Below, piece after piece: positions 27,776-35,727 of a stretch of 64,000 nucleotides of DNA. The stretch comes from Sodaliphilus pleomorphus (lineage in GTDB: Bacteria > Bacteroidota > Bacteroidia > Bacteroidales > Muribaculaceae): NCBI RefSeq assembly GCF_009676955.1, contig NZ_CP045696.1:744001-808000 (forward strand). Reading direction: 5' to 3'. The notes beneath the pieces are model-generated. The model had not been told where the DNA came from and made no database searches. It worked only from the letters and a program-made list of their open reading frames with translations. Position 1 is the stretch's first letter, and each line of letters begins with the position of its first letter. Both the position numbers and the translations under genes were made by a program.

Positions 27776-28381
27776 ATGCAAGCAATCGATCAAGACATAT
27801 TCAACCTGCTCGATGAGCAGCCCACTCCCTCGCGTGGCTCGGTGATTGTGGCCAAGCCCACACTCGCCGACCCGCACTTCAAGCGCTCGGTCGTCGTGCT
27901 CATCGACCACGACAACGAGAAAGGCAGCATGGGGCTCATCGTGAACAAGTACACCGGCTTCTCGCTGCACGACGTGCTGCCCAGCGTCGACAACGCCAGC
28001 AACGTGCCGCTCTACCTGGGCGGCCCGGTGAAGCCCGACATGCTGTTTTTCCTGCATCGCCTCACCCCCGACGTCATCCCTGGCTCGCTGCAAGTGTCCA
28101 AGGGGCTGTATCTGGGCGGCGACTACGATGCCATAAAGCGCTATGTGGGCAGCGGGCAGCCCGTCGACGGGCTCTTGAAGTGCATTCTGGGCTATGCCGG
28201 CTGGGACCAGGGCCAGCTTGACGGCGAGATCGAGCGCCACGACTGGGCCGTGCTCAACCACGCCCATTACGACAACCTCATGAGAGAAAACGGCGACAAG
28301 CTGTGGCGACACACCGTGCAGGACTTCGGAGACAAGTACCGCCTGTGGCTCAACTGGCCCAGCAACCCTGCATGCAACTGA
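27776..28381 (+). CDS. YqgE/AlgH family protein
   Basis: Conserved cytoplasmic protein of 201 residues; the family's biochemical role is unsettled. Recognised by GSVIVAKPTLADPHFKRSVV near the start, DHDNEKGSMGLIVNKYTG, the LYLGGPVKPDMLFFLHR block and LGYAGWDQGQLDGEI. Length is normal. Start chosen at MQAIDQDIFNLL; no later Met would keep the conserved N-terminus. Its promoter lies so close that the mRNA leader would be only a few bases. It is followed by a 139-nt gap before the aspartokinase. Confidence 0.92.
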   Translation: MQAIDQDIFNLLDEQPTPSRGSVIVAKPTLADPHFKRSVVVLIDHDNEKGSMGLIVNKYTGFSLHDVLPSVDNASNVPLYLGGPVKPDMLFFLHRLTPDVIPGSLQVSKGLYLGGDYDAIKRYVGSGQPVDGLLKCILGYAGWDQGQLDGEIERHDWAVLNHAHYDNLMRENGDKLWRHTVQDFGDKYRLWLNWPSNPACN

Positions 28382-28520
28382 CAGCGCACACGCCAATCAT
28401 GAACAAAGTGAAAAGGTTGCAAAATAGCTTTAACAATTGCACGGGCAGCCCAATTTTTTGATAACTTTATCGTTAGTATTATATCTCAAACATCTTTTCC
28501 AGTCGAAGCAAACGAACAAA

Positions 28521-29402
28521 ATGAAAGTACTGAAATTTGGAGGAACATCGGTGGGCTCGGTCGAGAGCCTGAAAAACGTGAAGAACATCGTTGAAAGTCA
28601 AGACGACCAAGTGATCGTGGTGGTGTCGGCCCTGGGCGGCGTGACCGACTTGCTGCTCGACATGACCCACAAGGCCGAGGCGCGCGACGACAGCTACGAG
28701 CCCATGGTTGAGCAACTGCTCAACCGCCACAACAGCGTGATCGAGGGCGTCGTGCCCGCCAACCAGCAAGCGCAGTGCAAAGCCATCATGCAGCAATTCA
28801 TCGTGCAAGGCCTGACGCAATTCTTCTCCATGCTCTACGCCAACCAGAACCTCGATGCCGACTACAAAGCCCAGGTAGAAGACGCTATCGTGGCCCACGG
28901 CGAGACCCTCTCGTCGGCCATCGTCACTTGCATGCTGGGCGCAGTGCCCCACTTCTCGCCCAACTTCATCAAGACTAAAGACGTTGACGGCGAGCGATTG
29001 CTCGACAACGCCACCTTCGACCTGATTGCACAGGAGTTCAAGGGCCGCAAGGAGAAGGTGCACGTCACGCAGGGCTTCATCAGCGAGGACTCGAGCAACG
29101 GCGCCAAGACCAACCTGGGGCGTGGCGGCAGCGACTTCACCGCCGCCCTCATTGCTGCTGCCCTCGATGCCAGCAGCCTGGAAATATGGACCGACGTCGA
29201 CGGCTTCTACACTGCCGACCCCAGGAAAGACCCCACTGCCACCATCATACCCCGCATGACTTACCAGCAGGCACTCGACATGTGCCAGGCCGGTGCCAAG
29301 GTCATCTACGCCCCCACCCTCTCGCCTGTGGCCATCAAGCACATTCCGGTGTGGGTGAAAAACACCTTCAACCCACAGGCACCAGGCACGCTCATCGAGT
29401 GA
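28521..29402 (+). CDS. Aspartate kinase, catalytic domain only (no ACT domains)
   Basis: Phosphorylates L-aspartate, the entry to Lys/Thr/Met synthesis. With the start at MKVLKFGGTSVGSVESLKNV the protein has 293 residues, the amino-acid kinase domain alone. Seen: KFGGTS (5-10), VSALGGVTDLL, VAHGETLSSAIVT, TNLGRGGSDFTAAL and WTDVDGFYTADPRK. It ends ...FNPQAPGTLIE, about where the ACT regulatory domains begin in LysC or ThrA (about 440 and 810 residues). The following 86 nt show no ACT or homoserine dehydrogenase remnant. It lies immediately upstream of thrC. Confidence 0.9.
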   Translation: MKVLKFGGTSVGSVESLKNVKNIVESQDDQVIVVVSALGGVTDLLLDMTHKAEARDDSYEPMVEQLLNRHNSVIEGVVPANQQAQCKAIMQQFIVQGLTQFFSMLYANQNLDADYKAQVEDAIVAHGETLSSAIVTCMLGAVPHFSPNFIKTKDVDGERLLDNATFDLIAQEFKGRKEKVHVTQGFISEDSSNGAKTNLGRGGSDFTAALIAAALDASSLEIWTDVDGFYTADPRKDPTATIIPRMTYQQALDMCQAGAKVIYAPTLSPVAIKHIPVWVKNTFNPQAPGTLIE

Positions 29403-29488
29403 GCACCTTGCCAGGCCCGGGAGGCAGGGCGGCGACACGCACACACACAATTACCGCTCATGCAACAATAAAGCAACTAATTGAAACA

Positions 29489-30808
29489 ATGAGATACTAT
29501 AGTACCAACGATCAAACGCATCAAGCCACGCTCGAGGAGGCCGTGCTCAAGGGCCGTGCCGACGACGGCGGGCTCTACCTGCCCGAGCACATCCCCGTGT
29601 TGCCTCAAGCCTTTGTGAGCAACCTGCAGGCGATGAGCCTGCAAGAGATGAGCTATGCCGTGGCCAACTATGCCCTGCAGGGCGATGTCGAGGCCAGCGT
29701 GCTGCACAACATCGTCTACGACTCACTCAATTTCCCCATTCCGCTGGTCTATGTGGGCGGCAACCGCTTTGCCCTCGAGCTTTTTCACGGCCCCACCATG
29801 AGTTTCAAGGATGTGGGCATGCGCTTCATGGCCCGCATGGTGTCCTATTTCACCAAGCAGCACCACAAGGAAATCAACGTGCTGGTCACCACCTCGGGCA
29901 ACACAGGCGGCGCCGTGGCAAGTGGCTTCTACGGCATGCCGGGCGTGAACGTCTACATCCTCTACCCCCAAGACACACTCTCGCCCCTGCAAGAGGCGCA
30001 ATTCACCACCCTGGGCGGCAATGTGACAGCACTCGAGGTGAACGGCACACTCGACGACTGCCGCGAGATGGTGGCCGAGGCCTTCAGCGACAAGGAACTC
30101 AACGAGCGCATGCACCTCACGAGCGCACGCACCATCAACATGGCGCGGCTGCTGCCACAGGTGTTCTACTACTTTTTTGCCTTCGCCCAGCTCGCCGAGC
30201 GTGAGCAGAACGTCGACCAGCTCGTCTTTGCCGTGCCTTGCGGCAATCTGGGCAACCTCACTGCCGGGGTTATGGCCAAGCAAATGGGACTGCCGGTGAA
30301 GCGCTTCATTGCTGCCGACAATTGCAACGACATCTTCACTCAGTATCTCGCCACGGGCGACTTCGTGCCCCGCAAGGTCACACCCAGCGTGGCACCCGCC
30401 ATGGACATAGGCAACCCGCAAAACTTTGCCCAGCTGCACGCCATGCTGCACAGCCATGTCGAGGCGTGCGAGCTCATCGACGGCGTGGCCTGCGACGACA
30501 AGCAAATCATGAGCACCATCGCCCACGTGTGGCAGCAAGAGCACTATCTGCTCGACCCGCAAAGTGCCACGGCCTATCGCGCGCTGCTCGAGCACCTGCA
30601 GCCTGGCGAGACGGGCGTGGCGCTGGCCACGGCACACCCGGCCAAGTACCGCGACACCGTGGAGCAAGCCACGGGCGAAACGCTGCGTGTGCCCGGCACG
30701 CTGTCGCGCTTCCTGGGCGGCACCCGCCACGTGACCCAGCTCAAGAGCGGCTACACCTCGTTCAGGCAGTTCTTGCTGAGCCGCGACCACAACAACAATA
30801 ACCGCTGA
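29489..30808 (+). CDS. thrC: Threonine synthase
   Basis: PLP enzyme converting O-phosphohomoserine to threonine. The 439 residues start MRYYSTNDQTHQATLEEAVL, like E. coli ThrC, and contain the cofactor lysine in HGPTMSFKDVGMRFM, VTTSGNTGGAVASGFYG (phosphate-binding), YPQDTLSPLQEAQF and PCGNLGNLTAGVMA. Start chosen because the open frame upstream has no other Met and no conservation. It is 86 nt after the aspartokinase, consistent with a thr operon from which homoserine dehydrogenase and kinase are absent here. Confidence 0.95.
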   Translation: MRYYSTNDQTHQATLEEAVLKGRADDGGLYLPEHIPVLPQAFVSNLQAMSLQEMSYAVANYALQGDVEASVLHNIVYDSLNFPIPLVYVGGNRFALELFHGPTMSFKDVGMRFMARMVSYFTKQHHKEINVLVTTSGNTGGAVASGFYGMPGVNVYILYPQDTLSPLQEAQFTTLGGNVTALEVNGTLDDCREMVAEAFSDKELNERMHLTSARTINMARLLPQVFYYFFAFAQLAEREQNVDQLVFAVPCGNLGNLTAGVMAKQMGLPVKRFIAADNCNDIFTQYLATGDFVPRKVTPSVAPAMDIGNPQNFAQLHAMLHSHVEACELIDGVACDDKQIMSTIAHVWQQEHYLLDPQSATAYRALLEHLQPGETGVALATAHPAKYRDTVEQATGETLRVPGTLSRFLGGTRHVTQLKSGYTSFRQFLLSRDHNNNNR

Positions 30809-30874
30809 CTAAAATCGCTGAATAAAATGCACAGTGCGATTGCGCACCGTGCCATCACCGCACACCGTAGCGGC

Positions 30875-30894
30875 GGGCGCAAAATTTTGCGCCC
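30875..30894. repeat. 20-bp perfect palindrome
   Basis: GGGCGCAAAATTTTGCGCCC reads the same on both strands, flanked by GTAG on the left (spaced by 4) and CTAC on the right. It lies between the thrC stop and the T9SS-protein terminator. Confidence 0.8.
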
Positions 30895-30924
30895 CTACAC
30901 ATGCTCAACTTCATCATTGTACCA

Positions 30925-30970
30925 TAAAGAAAAGAGAGGGGCGGCTCATGATGACAGAGCCACCCCTCTC
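30925..30970 (-). terminator. Terminator of the SusC/SusD uptake locus
   Basis: A 14-nt arm at 30934-30947 (GAGAGGGGCGGCTC) pairs with 30957-30970 (GAGCCACCCCTCTC) with one mismatch. On the minus strand it is followed by a T-rich stretch, 30 nt past the last gene. Confidence 0.75.
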
Positions 30971-30999
30971 AGGTTAAGATTTTTATGATAGGATAAGAT

Positions 31000-32832
31000 T
31001 TACTTCACAACCTTTACGGTCTTGTTGCCAATCTTCACAAGGTATACACCATTGCTCAGGCTCTGGCCGTCGATGACGTTGCTGCCCTCGCTCAGTGTAG
31101 CCTCGCGCACGAGCTGACCGGCCACATTGTAAACCTTGGCTTGAGCACCGGCGGTAGCGTTGACCACGAAGTCGCCGTTCTCAACACGCACAACCACATT
31201 GCTTGTAGCCACCTGGTTCACGCCACTCACGTTGCCCTGAGTGACATACACAAACTGCTCGGCACCAGGATAAGAAACCCTGACGGTAGCAGCACGGCCA
31301 GTCACGCCAGCAGGCAGAGCCTCGGCAGTGAGCACCATGTGAGAGTGACCAGTGTACTCGTCGTTGGCGGTAGAGTCGCTCAGCGTGTAGGTGAGCCACG
31401 ATGGCAGATCGTTGCCATCCTTGTCGGCCACGGTCCACTCGTCGCTGGCGTGAGTCGAGAAGAACTCAACGTCGTTCTTGCCACCGTTGGCAGCAAACTC
31501 AACATTCTTGCCAATGGGCTCGCCAGTCTTGGTGTTCACATACCAGAAGTCGAGCACAGGATACTCCACATCGAGGAAGATCGAGGGTGCGGTCACACCC
31601 AGCGACTCTTGGAAGAAGTTGTCGAGACCATATTCTGCAGAGATGCTGTCTTTGTCGTTGATGTGCAGCATGTAGCCGTGCTGGCCATAGCCCTCATCGT
31701 AGGTGTCGCAAGAGATGAGCATCGTCCACGAGTCGATGTTGTCGTTGTCGTAGCCACTGAGTACAATGGCATAGGCATAGTCGATGTCGAGTGTGACATC
31801 GTAGGGCAGACCGGCCTCAACCTCTTGGAAGGTGAAGGGGAGCAAGCCCGACTGAGCCATGGTGGTGTCGAGAGTTGCAGTAGCAGTGCCCATGAGGTCG
31901 TCGAGAATCAGCGAGTCGAGGCCGCCGTTATCGTTAGCAACCTTGTGAGCCTTGTAGACGCGTGCAGTGAGCTTGGCATCGCCTGTGCCCGTGTAGTTGG
32001 TATAGAGCACTTGGAGGCCACGCAGCCCATAGCGGCTGGCGGGCTTCTCTACATACATAGCCATGCCGTTCCAGCCACTCCAGTTGCGGCCAAACCAGCA
32101 ACCGTTTTTGTTGCCATCGGCATCCTTGGCACCAGTGTAGTACACCACGCCGCGGCTTTGACCCTGACGCGTGCCGGCGCAGAACCACTTAGGCGACAAG
32201 TAGGCCGAGAAACCCTGCGCCTTGTAGTCCTCTTCCATCGAAGCAATAGGATCGCTGTTGTAAGCCACAACTGTCTCATAGTCGGTAGTGGCCTTCGTCT
32301 GGCTGTCGTAGCTGTGAGATGTCATCTTGTAGACGTCGGTGTTGGAGCCGTTGATTGCAGTGAGCGCAGGTGCATAAGCACTCTCACGCACCTGAGTATT
32401 GATGACAAGGTCGGTAGCAGTACTGTTGCGCACGGTGAACGTGTCGCGGTCGGTGTCGTACTGATCCCACTCCCAGCTGTAGCTCTTAGCACCGGTAGAG
32501 GCGTTGGTATAGGTCACATCTCTCATAAATGGATTCCAAAGCATGGGGTTGTAGAACGCTGCACCCGTGCTTGTCATGCTGCGATAGAATGAGCCAGCAG
32601 GACGGTTGTACCACGCCTTGAGGGTGGCACCGGCACGGCGCTTGGCATTGGCCTTGCGTTGAGCAGGCGTTGCCATAGTGGCAACCTCGCTGTAGTTTTG
32701 GAAGGGTTGAACTGCATCGACCGATGCCGGGATGCTCGACAGAGCGGGCAGGGTCTTAGCAACAACGGGCTGAGCATCGACAGCGGTGGCTGCCATGAGT
32801 GCTGCAGCTGCTAATAGTAAACTCTTTTTCAT
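31000..32832 (-). CDS. Secreted protein with BACON-like domain and T9SS type A sorting domain
   Basis: Exported 610-residue protein, probably anchored at the cell surface by the type IX secretion system. It has an N-terminal signal peptide (KKSLLLAAAALMAATAVDA), a large middle part without a motif I recognise, a BACON-like beta-sandwich at about 450-540 (VEFFSTHASDEWTVADKD ... VRVSYPGAEQFVYVTQ) and a C-terminal sorting tail (AKVYNVAGQLVREATL, GVYLVKIGNKTVKVV). It is the last gene of the SusC/SusD locus, 129 nt after the DUF4302 gene, so a role in binding or processing the imported substrate is inferred. Confidence 0.82.
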   Translation of the reverse strand: MKKSLLLAAAALMAATAVDAQPVVAKTLPALSSIPASVDAVQPFQNYSEVATMATPAQRKANAKRRAGATLKAWYNRPAGSFYRSMTSTGAAFYNPMLWNPFMRDVTYTNASTGAKSYSWEWDQYDTDRDTFTVRNSTATDLVINTQVRESAYAPALTAINGSNTDVYKMTSHSYDSQTKATTDYETVVAYNSDPIASMEEDYKAQGFSAYLSPKWFCAGTRQGQSRGVVYYTGAKDADGNKNGCWFGRNWSGWNGMAMYVEKPASRYGLRGLQVLYTNYTGTGDAKLTARVYKAHKVANDNGGLDSLILDDLMGTATATLDTTMAQSGLLPFTFQEVEAGLPYDVTLDIDYAYAIVLSGYDNDNIDSWTMLISCDTYDEGYGQHGYMLHINDKDSISAEYGLDNFFQESLGVTAPSIFLDVEYPVLDFWYVNTKTGEPIGKNVEFAANGGKNDVEFFSTHASDEWTVADKDGNDLPSWLTYTLSDSTANDEYTGHSHMVLTAEALPAGVTGRAATVRVSYPGAEQFVYVTQGNVSGVNQVATSNVVVRVENGDFVVNATAGAQAKVYNVAGQLVREATLSEGSNVIDGQSLSNGVYLVKIGNKTVKVVK

Positions 32833-32961
32833 AATAACTTACTTTAAAGAATTAATAAAAAATAAAACAGATTTTCAATTGAGAAAATTAAGTATTTGTC
32901 ATCTTGAGAGTGCCGCAATGGCAGGCGACACTCTCATGATGGCAACGTGAGCGCCACCCCC

Positions 32962-34380
32962 CTACGGGTTGTAGACGTTGATCTTGATGAAGCTGTCGGC
33001 ATTGCCCTGGTCGGCCATTGTGATCGACAAGGGTGCCAGCACGTCGGCGGTGCTGAGCGTGAACGAAGTGGCGGCAATATCGTCGATAAATGCCTTGAGA
33101 CCTGGCACACTGTTGTAGTAGGTCTTGCCATAGACGTAGTTCACCTGCTTGGTGTCGCTGTAGACAGGGTCGTCGAAGTCGAACGAGAACTTCACCGTGT
33201 TGTGGTCAACAGCGACAACATTGGCAATGATGATGCCCGTGGCCTTCACCGTTTGCTTTCTCGAGTTTTTAAACGTGAAGGGGAAATTGAGCTCATAGCG
33301 GCCGGCACTGGCATTCCAGCCGAAGTGCATCGACGAGAGTGTGGAGGAGTTGAAAGCCTTCATGTCGGTCACCAGGGTGTTGTACTCGTCGAGGAACCTG
33401 CCTCCCAGGCCAACAGAGCCCAGGGCGAGCTTCCACGACATGTTCTTGCTGGCGACGCAACCGCTCAGGTAGTCGGCCGTGATAGTGGTCTTGTTGTCGT
33501 CGGTGCACAGCAGCGATCCGTCGGCTTGGCGCACAAAGTGCTGCACGCTGTAGTCCTTGCCGTCGATAGAGTCGTGCAGGGTCATGGGCGACATGAGAGA
33601 CAGACCTGTGCGGGTGATGATGAAGTTGTGCGTCGTAGATTGAACCACAGGGTCGCCGTTTTCGGGATAGGTGGTCATGATCGACGTGGCCCCGTCGAGC
33701 ACCACATAGCGCGAGCCGCCGGGCAGGTTGATGTAGTTCTCTGAGATGTTGGCGTTGAAGAAGCTGTCGGCCATGGCTGTCACCTCGTTCATGTAGGTCT
33801 TGTCGTCGGTCGAGGCCGGGATGCGGGTCATGATCATGTTCACCTCGTGCTTCTTGCCCTGCAGGTAGAGCGTGTCGCCATTGTCGCTGTACTTCATGAT
33901 GTCGAACTCATAGTCGCCCGTGTGGCCGTGTCCACCCTCGTTGACAGTGGTCGAGGGGAGGTCGGCAGGGTCGGCAAAGAGATGGAAGATGGGGTTGTAG
34001 GAGTTGAACGAGAGCACAGGGCCGTTGTCGGTGATCACCTCCCACAGCGAGGTCTCGCTGGCAAAGTAGGGCGTGGTGCTCGACGGGTCGTTGGTCTTCA
34101 TCTTGCCTATCCACTGGTTTTGGCCAGCCATGGTGACGGTGCCGTTCTTGTTGAAAGTCATCACATAGACGTAGCCAGGCTCGTCGCTGGTGGTGAAGTA
34201 CTCCAGCTCCCACTTGCCGCCGTTCTGGGTGAGGATGTCGCTATAGGTGGTGATGGTGCCAGCCAGACGTGTGGCTGCATTCTCATTAAAGATGTCATCC
34301 TCCTCGTGGCTGCAAGAGCTCAGCCCGAGCGATCCCATGGCCACGAGAGCAATTACTGATATATTAAGGAATTTCTTCAT
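32962..34380 (-). CDS. DUF4302 domain-containing lipoprotein
   Basis: Predicted surface or periplasmic lipoprotein, 472 residues. The start at MKKFLNISVIALVAM gives a signal peptide with lipobox LGLSSCSHEED; the 15 residues possible upstream have no role. The early WELEYFTTSDEPGYVYVMTF and FNKNGTVTMAG segments fit DUF4302, a family found next to SusC/SusD pairs and HExxH lipoproteins in Bacteroidetes. No catalytic residues stand out, so ligand binding is the simplest guess. It lies 53 nt after the metallohydrolase gene. Confidence 0.82.
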   Translation of the reverse strand: MKKFLNISVIALVAMGSLGLSSCSHEEDDIFNENAATRLAGTITTYSDILTQNGGKWELEYFTTSDEPGYVYVMTFNKNGTVTMAGQNQWIGKMKTNDPSSTTPYFASETSLWEVITDNGPVLSFNSYNPIFHLFADPADLPSTTVNEGGHGHTGDYEFDIMKYSDNGDTLYLQGKKHEVNMIMTRIPASTDDKTYMNEVTAMADSFFNANISENYINLPGGSRYVVLDGATSIMTTYPENGDPVVQSTTHNFIITRTGLSLMSPMTLHDSIDGKDYSVQHFVRQADGSLLCTDDNKTTITADYLSGCVASKNMSWKLALGSVGLGGRFLDEYNTLVTDMKAFNSSTLSSMHFGWNASAGRYELNFPFTFKNSRKQTVKATGIIIANVVAVDHNTVKFSFDFDDPVYSDTKQVNYVYGKTYYNSVPGLKAFIDDIAATSFTLSTADVLAPLSITMADQGNADSFIKINVYNP

Positions 34381-34433
34381 TATCTTAAAAAATGTATTAC
34401 TGGTGGAACAATTATACACATTCACTCTTCACG

Positions 34434-35702
34434 TCATTTCACGTCATCGATTTGCTTGCGCAATGCATTGATGTCGTAGTTGTGCTGACGCTTCTGTACC
34501 TCGCGATGCAAGGCATCGAGATCGATGTTCCAGGAGTCGAGGAACCATTGACGAATGATGGCCAACTTGGCGAGGATGGCTTCGTTGCCCTTCACGCCGT
34601 CGGTATCTTCAACATCGTGAATGAGCAGCGGGATGCGTATGCGCGAGCCGTCGAGGTCGAGCAGGTAGCCGCCGGCATCGACCGGGCGCCCCTTGGCATC
34701 GTGATAGGCGGTGCTGTCGCTGTTGATGGTGTAGGGGGCAGTGCCCATGTAGTAGTTGTTGGAGTAGCGCACGCTGTTGTTGATCGTGTTGAACGCCACC
34801 TTCACTGTGTCGTCGTCGGGGGTCACATAGTCGCGCACCTCGTTGGTTGCAGCATACTTGATGTTGTCATCAGAGACTTCGTTGTTGGTATAGTAGCAGT
34901 AGCGATAAGCCCTGCTGCTCTTGGAGTCGTAATACCACCCGTGGCTGGCATCGTCGAGCAGCTGAGCCCACTCCTCGTCGCTATAGGTGATGTAGAGGGC
35001 AGTGGTCTCGGCATAGTCCTCACGATACTGGCTCGAGGCATAGGGATCGACAAAGCCCAGCGAGCGCACTACATAGGTATTCTTAGAAGCCCAGTTGGTG
35101 CCGTCGTACTTGCCGTTGCTCACCAGGTTGAAGGTGGTGGGGTAAGTCTTCTTCTGGTGCAGGATGTGGGTAAACTCGTGGTGCATGACCTTGAAGCAGA
35201 TGTTGTTGAGCGACTCGTAGCTGTTGGCATCGATGTCGTTGACCTGGTAGAGCGAAATCTTGACGCCGCCCTCGGCCAGACCTTGGATGATGGAGCCGTC
35301 GGTCTCATAGGCCGGCGAGCCAATGATGTGTATCATGCGGGGCGAGTTCTGCTTCAAAAACTCGATGCCGTCGCCAGCCACAGCCTCGTAGGCATCAAAC
35401 CACATGTACTTGGCCAGCACAGCCACGTCTTCGGCCTTCTGGAAGGAGGCCGGAATGACGTTGTAGTTCATGTTGGTGCTGATGTCTTTCATCTTGTACA
35501 CAAACTGCAAGTTGAAGGGCTGGAGATAGTTTTGCTGCAGCCACTTGTCGAACTTGTAGGTGTAGGCTGTAGAGTCGAGCTCGCTGCCTGGATCGGGGAA
35601 GATGGTTGGGCCCAGGTCGTCGTCGCTGCACGAGGAGAGCGTCAGCGTGCAAGCGGCCATCATCAATGCTGATGAGAGGATATATTTGATTGATTTCATC
35701 AT
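34434..35702 (-). CDS. Substrate import-associated zinc metallohydrolase lipoprotein
   Basis: Predicted zinc-dependent hydrolase on the outer surface or in the periplasm, 422 residues. It has a lipoprotein signal ending LTLSSCSDDD and the zincin motif HEFTH at residues 175-179 (VMHHEFTHILHQ), with a third ligand likely in the ETTALYITYSDEEW region downstream. This matches the SusC/D-linked HExxH lipoprotein family. By context it would cleave peptides or proteins before import. It lies between SusD (25 nt) and DUF4302 (53 nt) genes. Confidence 0.85.
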   Translation of the reverse strand: MMKSIKYILSSALMMAACTLTLSSCSDDDLGPTIFPDPGSELDSTAYTYKFDKWLQQNYLQPFNLQFVYKMKDISTNMNYNVIPASFQKAEDVAVLAKYMWFDAYEAVAGDGIEFLKQNSPRMIHIIGSPAYETDGSIIQGLAEGGVKISLYQVNDIDANSYESLNNICFKVMHHEFTHILHQKKTYPTTFNLVSNGKYDGTNWASKNTYVVRSLGFVDPYASSQYREDYAETTALYITYSDEEWAQLLDDASHGWYYDSKSSRAYRYCYYTNNEVSDDNIKYAATNEVRDYVTPDDDTVKVAFNTINNSVRYSNNYYMGTAPYTINSDSTAYHDAKGRPVDAGGYLLDLDGSRIRIPLLIHDVEDTDGVKGNEAILAKLAIIRQWFLDSWNIDLDALHREVQKRQHNYDINALRKQIDDVK

Positions 35703-35727
35703 CTTTCGTTAATATATACTTTACACA

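Noticed and set aside
29403..29488. Frameshifted ACT/homoserine dehydrogenase continuation of the aspartokinase
   Set aside because: The 86 nt between stop and thrC start are too short and show no recognisable ACT sequence in any frame.
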